10,305 nucleotides of DNA from Nitrospirales bacterium (GCA_029261305.1 JAJDBO010000376.1:1-10305), one strand, 5' to 3'; shown: positions 1 through 7,040, counted from the stretch's first letter. Notes: generated from the letters alone by a model not told the origin. Numbers and translations are program-made.

Positions 1-1
1 G

Positions 2-775
2 TTTGCCGATCCCAAGCAGGTATCGATTGGCGTAGGGGGAAAGAAGGGAGGGCGTCAGGCTCCAACCGTTTACAATACGGCCTTTAACCCTGTGCAATTC
101 TGGGATGGGCGGGCCGGGTCGCTGGAAGAACAGGCGATCGGTCCGATCGTGAATCCTGTGGAGATGGCGGAGACTCATGAAAATGTCGTGAGCAAGTTGA
201 GCAAAATCAAGGGGTATGTCAATCAATTTCAGAAAGTTTTTGGGGCCGGTGTGAGTATGCAAGGTATTGCCGAAGCCATTGCTGCTTATGAGCGAACGAT
301 TATTTCAACGAACTCTGCGTTTGATAAATATGTGTTAGGCGACCAGACGGCGATGAGCGAAGAAGCCCAACGAGGCATGGCCCTGTTCAAAGGTAAGGCT
401 CGTTGCATTCTCTGTCATAACGGTCCTAATTTTACGAATAACCAATTTCATAATCTTGGAGTGCCACAGGTTGGGCCCATGAAAGAAGATCTAGGCCGAT
501 ACTATGTGACTCGTCGCACTGAAGACAAAGCCGCGTTTAAGACGCCAACGCTTCGCAGCATAATTGAAACCGCACCCTATATGCATGATGGTGCTTTTAG
601 GACATTGGAAGAAGTCGTAGATTTTTTTGATCAAGGTGGTGGACAAAACTCTAATTTAAGCCCCTTGATGAAACCCCTTGGATTGACCGCCAAAGAAAAA
701 ACCGACTTGGTTGCTTTTCTCAATGCACTGACGGGAGAAGAAATTCCCTTCGAGTTTCCAACATTACCCGAGTAA
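2..775 (+). CDS. Di-heme cytochrome c peroxidase / MauG family, C-terminal part (5' end outside window)
   Basis: The family reduces hydrogen peroxide to water in the periplasm with electrons from small c-type cytochromes or cupredoxins; MauG relatives instead oxidise protein side chains. The frame is open to the left edge, so this is the last 257 residues. The GTG at 92 is internal: family-typical sequence (APTVYNTAFNPVQFWDGRA) runs across it. The N-terminal peroxidatic heme site lies upstream. Visible are the loop with NPVEM (Glu near residue 54 of the fragment, aligning with the catalytic Glu region), the C-terminal heme site CILCH (135-139) and the PYMHDGAF motif whose Met (194) normally ligates the electron-entry heme. 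Where Pseudomonas CcpA has its mobile His ligand (GHRWQGGPRNAP) this protein reads GVGGKKGGRQAP, with no His, so reductive activation by His release may be absent. It stops 55 bases before the next gene, on the same strand. The family is certain; peroxidase versus MauG-type activity is not. Confidence 0.93.
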   Translation, partial: FADPKQVSIGVGGKKGGRQAPTVYNTAFNPVQFWDGRAGSLEEQAIGPIVNPVEMAETHENVVSKLSKIKGYVNQFQKVFGAGVSMQGIAEAIAAYERTIISTNSAFDKYVLGDQTAMSEEAQRGMALFKGKARCILCHNGPNFTNNQFHNLGVPQVGPMKEDLGRYYVTRRTEDKAAFKTPTLRSIIETAPYMHDGAFRTLEEVVDFFDQGGGQNSNLSPLMKPLGLTAKEKTDLVAFLNALTGEEIPFEFPTLPE

Positions 776-830
776 AAGGTGGAAGCGGTATCTTCGCCGT
801 ATAAGAATTATGTGATTGAAGGGAAGGATC

Positions 831-1496
831 ATGAATAAATTTCGAGTTCTGTTGTTGCTTGCCTTCGTCTGGTTTCCTCCCGTTGCAAATGGACAGGATG
901 CACCTGAGGGAATTCGGTCGTTACAAGTTTTGGCGAAGCCAATCAATACGGTTATCCCGTCTGGGGTGACTTTCATCGATGCCCCAAACATTGCAGAGGC
1001 GTTTCTTACGAACCTTGAAGGGCATCCCCCTGATTGGAAGTTTCTATTTGGCAAAAACGTGGATGAACGGTATGACCGCTTGTTTGATGAGTCGGAAAAA
1101 CGTGATGCACGTCGAGTCGGGAATGCCAATCTTGATCAACCCATTGCCTTTCTTTGGGATGGGTTTCTCACCACTGTTCGGGATGACAAGCCAGGTTTTG
1201 CGGTTTCGATCGGACCCAGAAAAATTCAGACATCTTGGGGGATTGTTCGTTTTAAAATAGCCATGTTGCCTTTTGAAATGACGGCCATGCCTTCATCTGT
1301 GGTGCTTGAAACCATAAAGCAGAAACGGGCTCGAAAAGAAGAAGTCGCGATTTTCATATTGTTTCAAGGCAAACTCCTTCCTGAAGAATCGTTGATGTAC
1401 GATTTTTCAACCGCGAAAGAGGGCGAGGGTATGATTTTGCCAATCGTGAATATCACCAAGGTTGATTATCTTCTCCCGTCGGATTCTTTGCCCTAG
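831..1496 (+). CDS. Exported protein of unknown function
   Basis: I do not recognise this 221-residue protein. It begins with a Sec-type signal peptide: MNKFR, a hydrophobic core LLLLAFVWF, then a likely cut around VANG/Q (residue 21). The mature part is about 200 residues with no Cys, no CxxCH and no further membrane helix, so it is predicted to be periplasmic or outer-membrane associated. A charged stretch at roughly 75-95 (DERYDRLFDESEKRDARR) separates two beta-rich halves. I chose the ATG at 831 over an in-frame TTG at 816 because AAGGG at 819-823 is a good ribosome binding site seven bases before it, and because it places the signal peptide at the N terminus. It follows the di-heme peroxidase by 55 bases with no visible terminator between them, so the two are probably co-transcribed. 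It could be an accessory or substrate of the peroxidase, but that is only a neighbourhood inference. Confidence 0.8.
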   Translation: MNKFRVLLLLAFVWFPPVANGQDAPEGIRSLQVLAKPINTVIPSGVTFIDAPNIAEAFLTNLEGHPPDWKFLFGKNVDERYDRLFDESEKRDARRVGNANLDQPIAFLWDGFLTTVRDDKPGFAVSIGPRKIQTSWGIVRFKIAMLPFEMTAMPSSVVLETIKQKRARKEEVAIFILFQGKLLPEESLMYDFSTAKEGEGMILPIVNITKVDYLLPSDSLP

Positions 1497-1506
1497 GTGG
1501 TTTGAT

Positions 1507-1540
1507 TGTTAAGTAAACGCTTAACAGTTAACGATTAACA
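1507..1540. promoter_or_regulatory. Paired TTAA dyads, candidate activator-binding site
   Basis: Two adjacent inverted repeats are visible: TGTTAAG-N6-CTTAACA (1507-1526) and GTTAA-CGA-TTAAC (1527-1539). Their centres are about 16-17 bases apart. They lie roughly 90-125 bases upstream of the -24 element of the sigma-54 promoter at 1631, a usual distance for enhancer-binding protein sites. No T-tract follows, so a terminator for the preceding gene is less likely. The regulator is unknown. Confidence 0.45.
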
Positions 1541-1630
1541 TCTTTCTGCGTTCCATAAACTTATGTTTTAATCTTCTCGTAATATGTTAAAAAATATAAG
1601 AATTATTTGAGGTGTCCAGAAAGTCTACCT

Positions 1631-1646
1631 TGGCGTTGGTTTTGCA
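1631..1646 (+). promoter_or_regulatory. Sigma-54 (-24/-12) promoter
   Basis: The sequence TGGCGTTGGTTTTGCA matches the RpoN consensus TGGCAC-N5-TTGCA. It has the invariant GG (1632-1633) and GC (1644-1645) exactly 12 bases apart and a full TTGCA at -12. Transcription would start near 1656-1657, leaving a leader of about 120 bases before the tetra-heme cytochrome gene at 1778. Such promoters need an ATP-dependent enhancer-binding protein; the dyads at 1507-1540 are candidate sites for it. Confidence 0.65.
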
Positions 1647-1687
1647 TTAAACAAATGGTAGGACCTTAAATCCATTGAAAATGATGA

Positions 1688-1740
1688 ATATCGAAACACA
1701 TATAAAAATATTTATGTGTCGAAATTTTACCCATATCGAA
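1688..1740 (+). promoter_or_regulatory. AT-rich leader hairpin with repeated ATATCGAA
   Basis: Within the predicted leader of the tetra-heme cytochrome mRNA, ACACATA (1696-1702) is complementary to TATGTGT (1713-1719) around a ten-base AT loop. The same stretch carries ATATCGAA twice (1688-1695 and 1733-1740) and a third TCGAA at 1719-1723. It could be an mRNA-stabilising hairpin or a protein-binding site. There is no G+C-rich core or T-run, so it is not a convincing terminator. Confidence 0.3.
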
Positions 1741-1777
1741 TTCCCAAAAGGATTTTGACGCCTAGGAGGAATGAATC

Positions 1778-3208
1778 ATGACCGCATTCGCTGATCTTGT
1801 GAGCAAATCTTGGGTCAATCTTGGATTGGTACTGATGGGCAGTGTTTTTCTTGTCCTCAGTAGTGGCTCGAATCTTTGGGCGTCGGATGTTCAGCAGGCC
1901 GAAATGATGGTAAAGAATGTCTGCTCGACTTGCCACAAATTTCAAGGTGAGCCAGAAAGCCGGTTCAATTTAAAGGCTCCGGACCTAATGTGGGCAGGGA
2001 ATAAATACCAACACTCATGGCTCGTCGGGTTTCTCGCCGGCAAGGAAAAGGTGTTGTATGCCAAGAGTTACCGGTGGGATCAGGGCTGGGAGCCCGATGT
2101 GCATATTACGCTTCCCGAAGATCAGGCTGAGGCGATCGCTGTTTATCTAGAAAAACATTACATAGATTCACGTGTGAAAGTCGGTGCGTTCGATGTCTCG
2201 AAGGTGACGAAGAAACATGCAGAATTCGGCGCTCAAGCTTTCAAAGAGCATGCCTGCATCGGGTGTCATACGATTGAAGAAAATGGGCAGTTGGTCGGTG
2301 GACCACAAAGTGCTGACCTCGCCGAATCTGGAAAGCGGTATGACAAGGATTGGCTATTTAGATTTGGTCTGAACCCGCAAGATTTTACACCGCACAGTGG
2401 AGAATTTTTAGCGGATGCCACTGAATTTGGATTACGGGCGATCATCGGATATCTCATGACTCTTGGCGTTCCAGATTTCCAATACTATGAGCCCTGGAAG
2501 AGTCAGGAATTCGAGACCGCAAGTGTGGATCGAGGAAAAATCATCTACAAGGAATATTGTTCACAATGCCACGGTGCGACGGGAGAAGGCGATGGGCCTG
2601 CAGCATCTGGCTTGAGTCCCAAACCAGCAGTCCATGCCAATATGGCCTTTGACAAATTACCGTTGGAATACATTTACAATGTGATCAACCATGGCGGGCG
2701 GAGTGTTGGGAAATCCACGAGCATGCCCTATTGGGATTTGACGATAGGTCAGCAGGGTGTGGCGGATGTCATTGCGTATCTGAAGACAACATTTAAAGGT
2801 GGGCCGGAAATGGCTGTCGCCACAACAGGGGATGGTCCATCTGGCGTGTGCCCGCAATCTCGTCAAACTCGACGTGCACCTGGCAAATTCCGCAATATGA
2901 CGAATCCGTTAAAGGCCAATGCTGACAACATCAAAGCGGGTGAAACGTTGTTTCAGCATACCGCTCAACCGTTGGCCTGTATGAATTGTCACGGTGTGAA
3001 GGGTGATGGCAATGGTCCCATGGGTGCGGCGCTGAATCCGCGTCCACGTAACTTTACCTGCGGTGAAACGATGAAGGATATTTCGGATGGGCAAATGTAT
3101 TGGATTATCAAGCATGGATCGAAAGGCACAGGGATGATGGCATTCTCCATGATGCCTGATGACCAGATCTGGCAATTAGTCCACTACCTTCGAACCCTGG
3201 GGAAATAA
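1778..3208 (+). CDS. Exported tetra-heme cytochrome c (four class I-like domains)
   Basis: This 476-residue periplasmic electron carrier has four heme attachment motifs: CSTCH (49-53), CIGCH (160-164), CSQCH (261-265) and CMNCH (401-405), each opening a roughly 100-residue cytochrome c domain. The N terminus carries a signal peptide (hydrophobic 15-30, likely cut at WAS/D near 36). Domain 3 has a normal Met ligand candidate (STSMPYW, M316), and domain 4 has one in GMMAF (M453). In domains 1 and 2 no Met occurs at the expected place, but His residues do (H109 in PDVHITLPED, H206 in FTPHSGEF). Those two hemes may therefore be His/His ligated and of lower potential; this is inference. Two extra Cys (358, 428) flank domain 4 and could form a disulfide. 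The start is well supported by AGGAGG at 1764-1769. A sigma-54 promoter precedes the gene and a terminator follows, so it is probably its own transcript. Redox partners are unknown; the sulfite cluster downstream is a plausible one. Confidence 0.92.
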   Translation: MTAFADLVSKSWVNLGLVLMGSVFLVLSSGSNLWASDVQQAEMMVKNVCSTCHKFQGEPESRFNLKAPDLMWAGNKYQHSWLVGFLAGKEKVLYAKSYRWDQGWEPDVHITLPEDQAEAIAVYLEKHYIDSRVKVGAFDVSKVTKKHAEFGAQAFKEHACIGCHTIEENGQLVGGPQSADLAESGKRYDKDWLFRFGLNPQDFTPHSGEFLADATEFGLRAIIGYLMTLGVPDFQYYEPWKSQEFETASVDRGKIIYKEYCSQCHGATGEGDGPAASGLSPKPAVHANMAFDKLPLEYIYNVINHGGRSVGKSTSMPYWDLTIGQQGVADVIAYLKTTFKGGPEMAVATTGDGPSGVCPQSRQTRRAPGKFRNMTNPLKANADNIKAGETLFQHTAQPLACMNCHGVKGDGNGPMGAALNPRPRNFTCGETMKDISDGQMYWIIKHGSKGTGMMAFSMMPDDQIWQLVHYLRTLGK

Positions 3209-3218
3209 AAAAATCGGT

Positions 3219-3239
3219 CACGCGGTTAGCTGTGTTTTT
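3219..3239 (+). terminator. Probable intrinsic terminator after the tetra-heme cytochrome gene
   Basis: CACGC (3219-3223) pairs with GC-T-GTG (3229-3234, one bulged T) around the loop GGTTA. Five Ts follow directly (3235-3239) and an A-rich stretch precedes it. It begins 11 bases after the stop codon. The stem is short, so termination may be partial. It would separate the tetra-heme cytochrome from the cupredoxin-sulfite oxidase group. Confidence 0.5.
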
Positions 3240-3428
3240 CCTCCTCTTCCTATAAAAATGGGAGGGAATGTGGGAGAAGGAAATTTGAGGATATTGGGAA
3301 TTCCGTGGCTTCTTCATTGGGTTTCAGGATCAGATGGTATTTGGTCGCCTGGGTGGAATGATATGAAAGGGGGCAGGTGTTTTTGGCGAAATTAATATAG
3401 GGATCAAGAAGGAACACACTAGGATAGA

Positions 3429-3875
3429 ATGGAAATGTTTGAGGTGAAGAAGGGAATCAAAAGCAAAGTGGCCAGAGGGAAAGAGGCATTTGTAGACAAG
3501 CCTGTGTTCCAAGGAGGCCTGGTCCTTCTACTAATAGTCGGTATGTGCGTGATGGGGTCTCTGGCCTCAGCAGCTCCGTCTTCTCTCACCATTACTATTG
3601 GCACGTTCTTTCCGTATTATTCTCCAAAGTCGGTACAAATAAGGTCTGGCTCCTCCATTTCTTGGGAAAATCCCACTGCCGATCTCCACTCCATTACGCA
3701 TGATGCCTGCCGGACCCATGAACCATGTGCCTTTGATTCTGGAGCCCTTGGCCCCAAGCGCTCTTTTACCTTGAACCAATTACCTCCAGGGTATTATTCC
3801 TACCATTGTTCGTTTCATCCCATTATGCGAGGCGTGCTCATTGTGAAGGAGTCCAATACCTCGGGAGAGATCTAA
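3429..3875 (+). CDS. Blue copper protein (plastocyanin/cupredoxin-like), exported
   Basis: This 148-residue protein is a predicted type 1 copper electron carrier. A long charged N-region (1-28) leads into a hydrophobic segment LVLLLIVGMCVMGSLASAA (31-49), either a signal peptide cut near ASAA/P or a membrane anchor. The remaining roughly 100 residues form a cupredoxin domain. The copper ligand pattern is complete: an upstream His in DLHSITHD (H87 most likely, H91 possible), then CSFHPIM giving C127, H130 and M133 in the C-x2-H-x2-M spacing of blue copper sites. C94 and C100 lie in a loop after the first His and could form a disulfide. The start is uncertain: ATG at 3429 or 3435, with AGGA at 3421-3424 close upstream. 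It is the first gene of the group running to 7849, 35 bases before the molybdoenzyme start used here, so it probably shuttles electrons for that enzyme or for the adjacent cytochrome. Confidence 0.88.
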   Translation: MEMFEVKKGIKSKVARGKEAFVDKPVFQGGLVLLLIVGMCVMGSLASAAPSSLTITIGTFFPYYSPKSVQIRSGSSISWENPTADLHSITHDACRTHEPCAFDSGALGPKRSFTLNQLPPGYYSYHCSFHPIMRGVLIVKESNTSGEI

Positions 3876-3910
3876 TAAGTAATTAACCAAAAAAGTGTGT
3901 GTGGAAGAAC

Positions 3911-5146
3911 ATGAGGAACAAACTACATTCAGGAATGAGTCGCCGTGGGTTTTTAACTGCGAGTGTCGCCCTTGGGATGACGGGACTCGTTGGTCCCAGG
4001 GCAATGTGGGCAGAGAATGTTCCACATGTAGATTTGCCATTTTCGCGGGGCCGCCGTCCGTTGGTGGCTTTTCCCCAAAAGCGGCCACTTATGGTGATGA
4101 CGACAAGACCTCCTCAATTAGAAACACCGTTCCATTTATTTAACGACAATATTTTTACCCCAAATGATGCATTCTTCGTTCGGTGGCATTTGGCGAATAT
4201 CCCATCATCGGTTGATGTGGGGACCTTTCGACTGACGGTTCGTGGGCGAGTGAATCAGCCATTGTCGTTGAGCCTGGAAGACCTCAAGAAGAATTTTGAA
4301 CAAGTCGAAGTCGCTGCAGTGTGTCAATGTGGTGGCAATAGTCGAGGATTCTTTGAGCCTCGCGTGCCTGGTGGGCAATGGGGGAACGGGGCAATGGGAA
4401 ACGCCAAATGGACCGGTGTGCGACTGCAAGACCTGCTAGAAAGGGCCGGTGTTGATCAGGATGCGGTGCACGTTCGGTTTGATGGACTTGATCAGCCTGT
4501 TGCGGATGTCACTCCAGATTTTAAAAAGTCACTAAATCTTGATGATGCGATGCAACACGATGTTCTGGTGGCACATTCCATGAATGGTGAACCCCTTCCC
4601 ATGTTGAATGGATTTCCTCTTCGACTCGTTGTGCCGGGGTGGTACGCGACGTATTGGATTAAGATGTTAAGTGATATCGAAGTGTTGAATGACCGTGATC
4701 ATAACTTTTGGATGGAGAAAGCCTATCGATTGCCGGACGATCCTTGTGGGTGTGTGCAACCAGGAGAGCCTATTACACGTTCGGTCCCGATTGGCAAAAT
4801 GACGGTTCGCTCGTTCATCACCAATGTGGAACAAGGTGGAACGTTGGTAGGAGGAGTCCCTACAACAGTAAAAGGTATTGCGTTTGACCAAGGGTATGGA
4901 ATTGATCGGATGCTGTTTTCGATTAATGGGGGGAAACATTGGGAGACTGCTCGATTGGGCAAGGATTATGGAGACTATAGTTTCCGCCCTTGGGAAGCGC
5001 AGTTTATCCCTGCGAGCGGTCAGACCTATGCGTTACAGTCTCTTGCGGTGAATCGGATAGGCGAGTCTCAACGGTTCAGTGCTCGATGGAATCCGAGTGG
5101 GTATCTTCGCAATGCCGTGGAAACTATTCACGTGAATGTGGTGTAA
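3911..5146 (+). CDS. sorA: SorA-like sulfite dehydrogenase (cytochrome c), molybdopterin subunit
   Basis: A sulfite oxidase family enzyme of 411 residues that oxidises sulfite to sulfate in the periplasm, passing two electrons one at a time to cytochrome c. The N terminus is a Tat signal, SRRGFLT (10-16) plus a weak hydrophobic stretch ending AMWA/E (34), fitting export of a folded cofactor protein. In the Moco domain the Mo-ligand Cys is C140 in CGGNSRGFF, with R144 in the place of SorA Arg109; FFVRWH gives R91 and H93, matching SorA Arg55/His57. GNGAMGNAKWTGV and LPMLNGFPLRLVVPGWY are further hallmarks. The C-terminal dimerisation domain covers about 275-411. There is no heme b5 domain, unlike animal sulfite oxidase, so a separate acceptor is needed; a cytochrome c gene follows after six bases. 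A GTG at 3899 would add four residues but has no ribosome binding site; GGAAG at 3903-3907 is near the ATG at 3911. C138, two residues before the Mo ligand, is an extra Cys. Substrates other than sulfite are not excluded. Confidence 0.88.
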   Translation: MRNKLHSGMSRRGFLTASVALGMTGLVGPRAMWAENVPHVDLPFSRGRRPLVAFPQKRPLMVMTTRPPQLETPFHLFNDNIFTPNDAFFVRWHLANIPSSVDVGTFRLTVRGRVNQPLSLSLEDLKKNFEQVEVAAVCQCGGNSRGFFEPRVPGGQWGNGAMGNAKWTGVRLQDLLERAGVDQDAVHVRFDGLDQPVADVTPDFKKSLNLDDAMQHDVLVAHSMNGEPLPMLNGFPLRLVVPGWYATYWIKMLSDIEVLNDRDHNFWMEKAYRLPDDPCGCVQPGEPITRSVPIGKMTVRSFITNVEQGGTLVGGVPTTVKGIAFDQGYGIDRMLFSINGGKHWETARLGKDYGDYSFRPWEAQFIPASGQTYALQSLAVNRIGESQRFSARWNPSGYLRNAVETIHVNVV

Positions 5147-5152
5147 AAGTCA

Positions 5153-5824
5153 ATGATGAATCGAACTCAAAGGCTCTTGGTATATATCGTTGGCGTCATG
5201 GGGATTTTGGGTGCCACCTTTGATGTTCATGCCTCCAACGAAAAAAACCAATCTTCTTTTACCTTTCCTTCAGATCCCATTTCCTTTCAATCTGCTCCTG
5301 GAAGTCAAATAGCCACGACGTATTGTTTGATTTGTCATTCCGCGGAATATATATACATGCAGCCGCCTCATTCGCGGGAGAAATGGGGAGAAATTGTCCG
5401 CAAAATGAAACGCAACTTTGGATGTCCTATTCCAGAATCCGATATTCCGACGTTGATAACGTATCTCACCAGTCAAAACGAGATTCAGCCAAAGGCCGAG
5501 TTCCAAGGGATGAAGGAAGTGACAGACGTTTCTCCTATTGAGAAGGCCACATCTTCATCTGCTGATTCAAGCAAGGGAAAGAGAGTCTTTGCAACGTATT
5601 GCGTAAACTGCCACGGGCAATCTGGAAAAGGCGATGGTCCGATTGGAAAATCTCTTGTCCCGCCGGCTGCTAACCTCACGCTGCTGAGCAAAAAATCTGA
5701 CAAAGAAATTCTGCAAACTATTCAAAAGGGCCGTCCTGGGACAGCCATGCCATCTTGGAAAAATGATCTTTCTTCTCAAGAAATCCATAATGTCCTAGCC
5801 TTCATACGAACGTTGACTCCGTAA
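5153..5824 (+). CDS. Di-heme cytochrome c, SorB-like domain fused to a class I cytochrome c domain
   Basis: Predicted electron acceptor for the sulfite dehydrogenase encoded just upstream (six-base gap, so translational coupling is likely). The 223 residues comprise a signal peptide (hydrophobic 8-22, cut near VHAS/N at 28), a first heme domain with CLICH (58-62), a linker rich in Ser (about 112-140), and a second heme domain with CVNCH (150-154) and a Met ligand in TAMPSW (M199). The first domain has the SorB-type pattern HSAEYIYMQPP followed by KWGEIVRKM and an IP/DI segment; M85 or M69 could be its sixth ligand. The second resembles the generic GxGDGPxG cytochromes and also domains 3 and 4 of the tetra-heme protein at 1778. 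SorB of Starkeya is a single-heme protein, so the extra domain is a lineage difference that would lengthen the electron path. Start: ATG at 5153 or the next codon at 5156; no clear ribosome binding site. Confidence 0.9.
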   Translation: MMNRTQRLLVYIVGVMGILGATFDVHASNEKNQSSFTFPSDPISFQSAPGSQIATTYCLICHSAEYIYMQPPHSREKWGEIVRKMKRNFGCPIPESDIPTLITYLTSQNEIQPKAEFQGMKEVTDVSPIEKATSSSADSSKGKRVFATYCVNCHGQSGKGDGPIGKSLVPPAANLTLLSKKSDKEILQTIQKGRPGTAMPSWKNDLSSQEIHNVLAFIRTLTP

Positions 5825-5878
5825 GCAGAAAAATCCTTCCTCCTTGAGCTAATCCTCAAATCGCTTTATCGTGTAAAG

Positions 5879-7015
5879 ATGGCCTTGCATTCCATTTCCA
5901 TACCCGAGTCTATTTCTCTTCCTGAATCTGATCCCATGGTGCATGGGCTGTTGATCTTGGCGTTTTTAGTGCACGCCATATTTATGAATCTGGTGGTGGG
6001 CGGCACTCTAGTCACCATCATGACCGATGCGATTGGGATTGTCTCTGGTCGTATGCACTATCGGCAGTTGGCGACGACTTTGGCCAATTGGCTTCCTGGA
6101 TTTTTAGGGGTGGCGGTGGTATTGGGCGTCATGCCTCTGGTGTTAGTCCAGGTTCTCTATGGACCCTTATTTGCGCCTGCGGTGAATATTCTTGGCGACC
6201 TCTGGATCATGGCGTTTATCGCGGCAATGTTGGGGTATGGCGGTTTATATGGATATACCCATTGGCGTGCATCTCTCATATATCGTCCAGGAATTCAGTT
6301 GGCACTGGGGACCGTAATTGCGGCCATGTTTCTTGGCGTGGCTTTTGTGTTTGTTACGGCCAGCGTACTCATGCTTCATTCTGAGCAATGGGCGAATATA
6401 CAGCAGGGAGGATTTTTGTCTGTGCTAAGCCTTCCTACTCTCCTGCCCAGGTATGGTCATTTGGTGTTGGCGGCAGTGGCAGGTATGGGCATCTTCCTTG
6501 TGTGTTATGGACTCTATCTGACGTGGAGTGGTCAAGCTTCAATTGGTGATGAGCCGAAAGAGCGATATGCCACCTGGGTAACTCGGTACGGCGTGGCCTG
6601 GATGTTGACTGGAACGTTGCCTCAGATTGTGATGGGCCCGTGGTTATTATTGGCCCTTCCGGATTTTGTGCGAGCGGACTTGATTAGTGGCCAGAGTTTA
6701 GGGTCCTTCGCGTTTTTCGTGGCCTTATCAGCTGCCCTATTAAGTTTGGTCTTACTCAACGCCGCGTTAATGGTTCCGGATGTGAAGGGTTTGGCCATAG
6801 GTGGAATGCTCAGCTTAGTCGTCACCGTCTGTTTGATGGTAGTGGTGCGGCATGCGGTCCGGGTGTCGTGGTTGTCACAGCAATACGATACTGCGGCGCT
6901 TTCTACTCAGGGCCAATGGAATGTGTTCTTCATGGTGAGTACTGCTTTGTTGCTTGGTCTGGGGCTCACGGTCATTTTGGTACGAGCCTATAAGAAAACT
7001 CGGACTGCTCCTTGA
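5879..7015 (+). CDS. Multi-pass membrane protein resembling cytochrome bd oxidase subunit I (CydA-like)
   Basis: This 378-residue inner-membrane protein has about nine hydrophobic helices (near 22-44, 72-97, 105-127, 140-165, 194-214, 236-260, 275-299, 303-325, 347-369). I read it as a distant CydA relative. An early helix has His at H22 and H32 followed by NLVVGGTL, like the bd-like proteins with H-x7-VGG and the CydA His19 region. PRYGHLVLAAVAGMG (H194) resembles the CydA His186 region (VHTVASGYVTGA). TLPQIVMGPW recalls the CydA GRQPW area. Further His are H60, H128, H167 and H325. It lacks the long CydA Q-loop, and no subunit II or other partner is adjacent. It starts 54 bases after the di-heme cytochrome on the same strand. 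A role as a heme b membrane electron carrier or oxidase taking electrons from the periplasmic cytochromes is inference; without heme-ligand confirmation it could also be a structural or transport protein. Start ATG at 5879 has no strong ribosome binding site. Confidence 0.72.
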   Translation: MALHSISIPESISLPESDPMVHGLLILAFLVHAIFMNLVVGGTLVTIMTDAIGIVSGRMHYRQLATTLANWLPGFLGVAVVLGVMPLVLVQVLYGPLFAPAVNILGDLWIMAFIAAMLGYGGLYGYTHWRASLIYRPGIQLALGTVIAAMFLGVAFVFVTASVLMLHSEQWANIQQGGFLSVLSLPTLLPRYGHLVLAAVAGMGIFLVCYGLYLTWSGQASIGDEPKERYATWVTRYGVAWMLTGTLPQIVMGPWLLLALPDFVRADLISGQSLGSFAFFVALSAALLSLVLLNAALMVPDVKGLAIGGMLSLVVTVCLMVVVRHAVRVSWLSQQYDTAALSTQGQWNVFFMVSTALLLGLGLTVILVRAYKKTRTAP

Positions 7016-7040
7016 AATCTCTCGTCCTGAGGGACATTCA

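Noticed and set aside
92..94. GTG at 92 as the true start of the di-heme peroxidase
   Set aside because: In-frame family-conserved sequence continues upstream to the window edge, so this codon is an internal Val.
764..1129. Minus-strand open frame of 121 codons opposite the unknown exported protein gene
   Set aside because: It lies antisense to a better-supported gene, has no ribosome binding site, and its product is Arg/Ser/Asn rich without recognisable domains.
3238..3281. Long imperfect pairing TTCCTCCTC with GAGAAGGAA as a second terminator or attenuator
   Set aside because: It has a mismatch, a long loop and no following T-run; the shorter hairpin at 3219-3234 with five Ts is a better terminator.
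3306..3321. TGGCTTCTTCATTGGG as a second sigma-54 promoter, for the cupredoxin gene
   Set aside because: GG is present at -24 but the -12 reads GG instead of the invariant GC, so it fails the key requirement.
3258..3395. A 45-codon plus-strand open frame in the gap before the cupredoxin gene
   Set aside because: No ribosome binding site precedes its ATG, the composition (Gly and Trp rich) is unlike a real small protein, and it begins inside a pyrimidine/purine-rich hairpin-prone stretch. Treated as chance.
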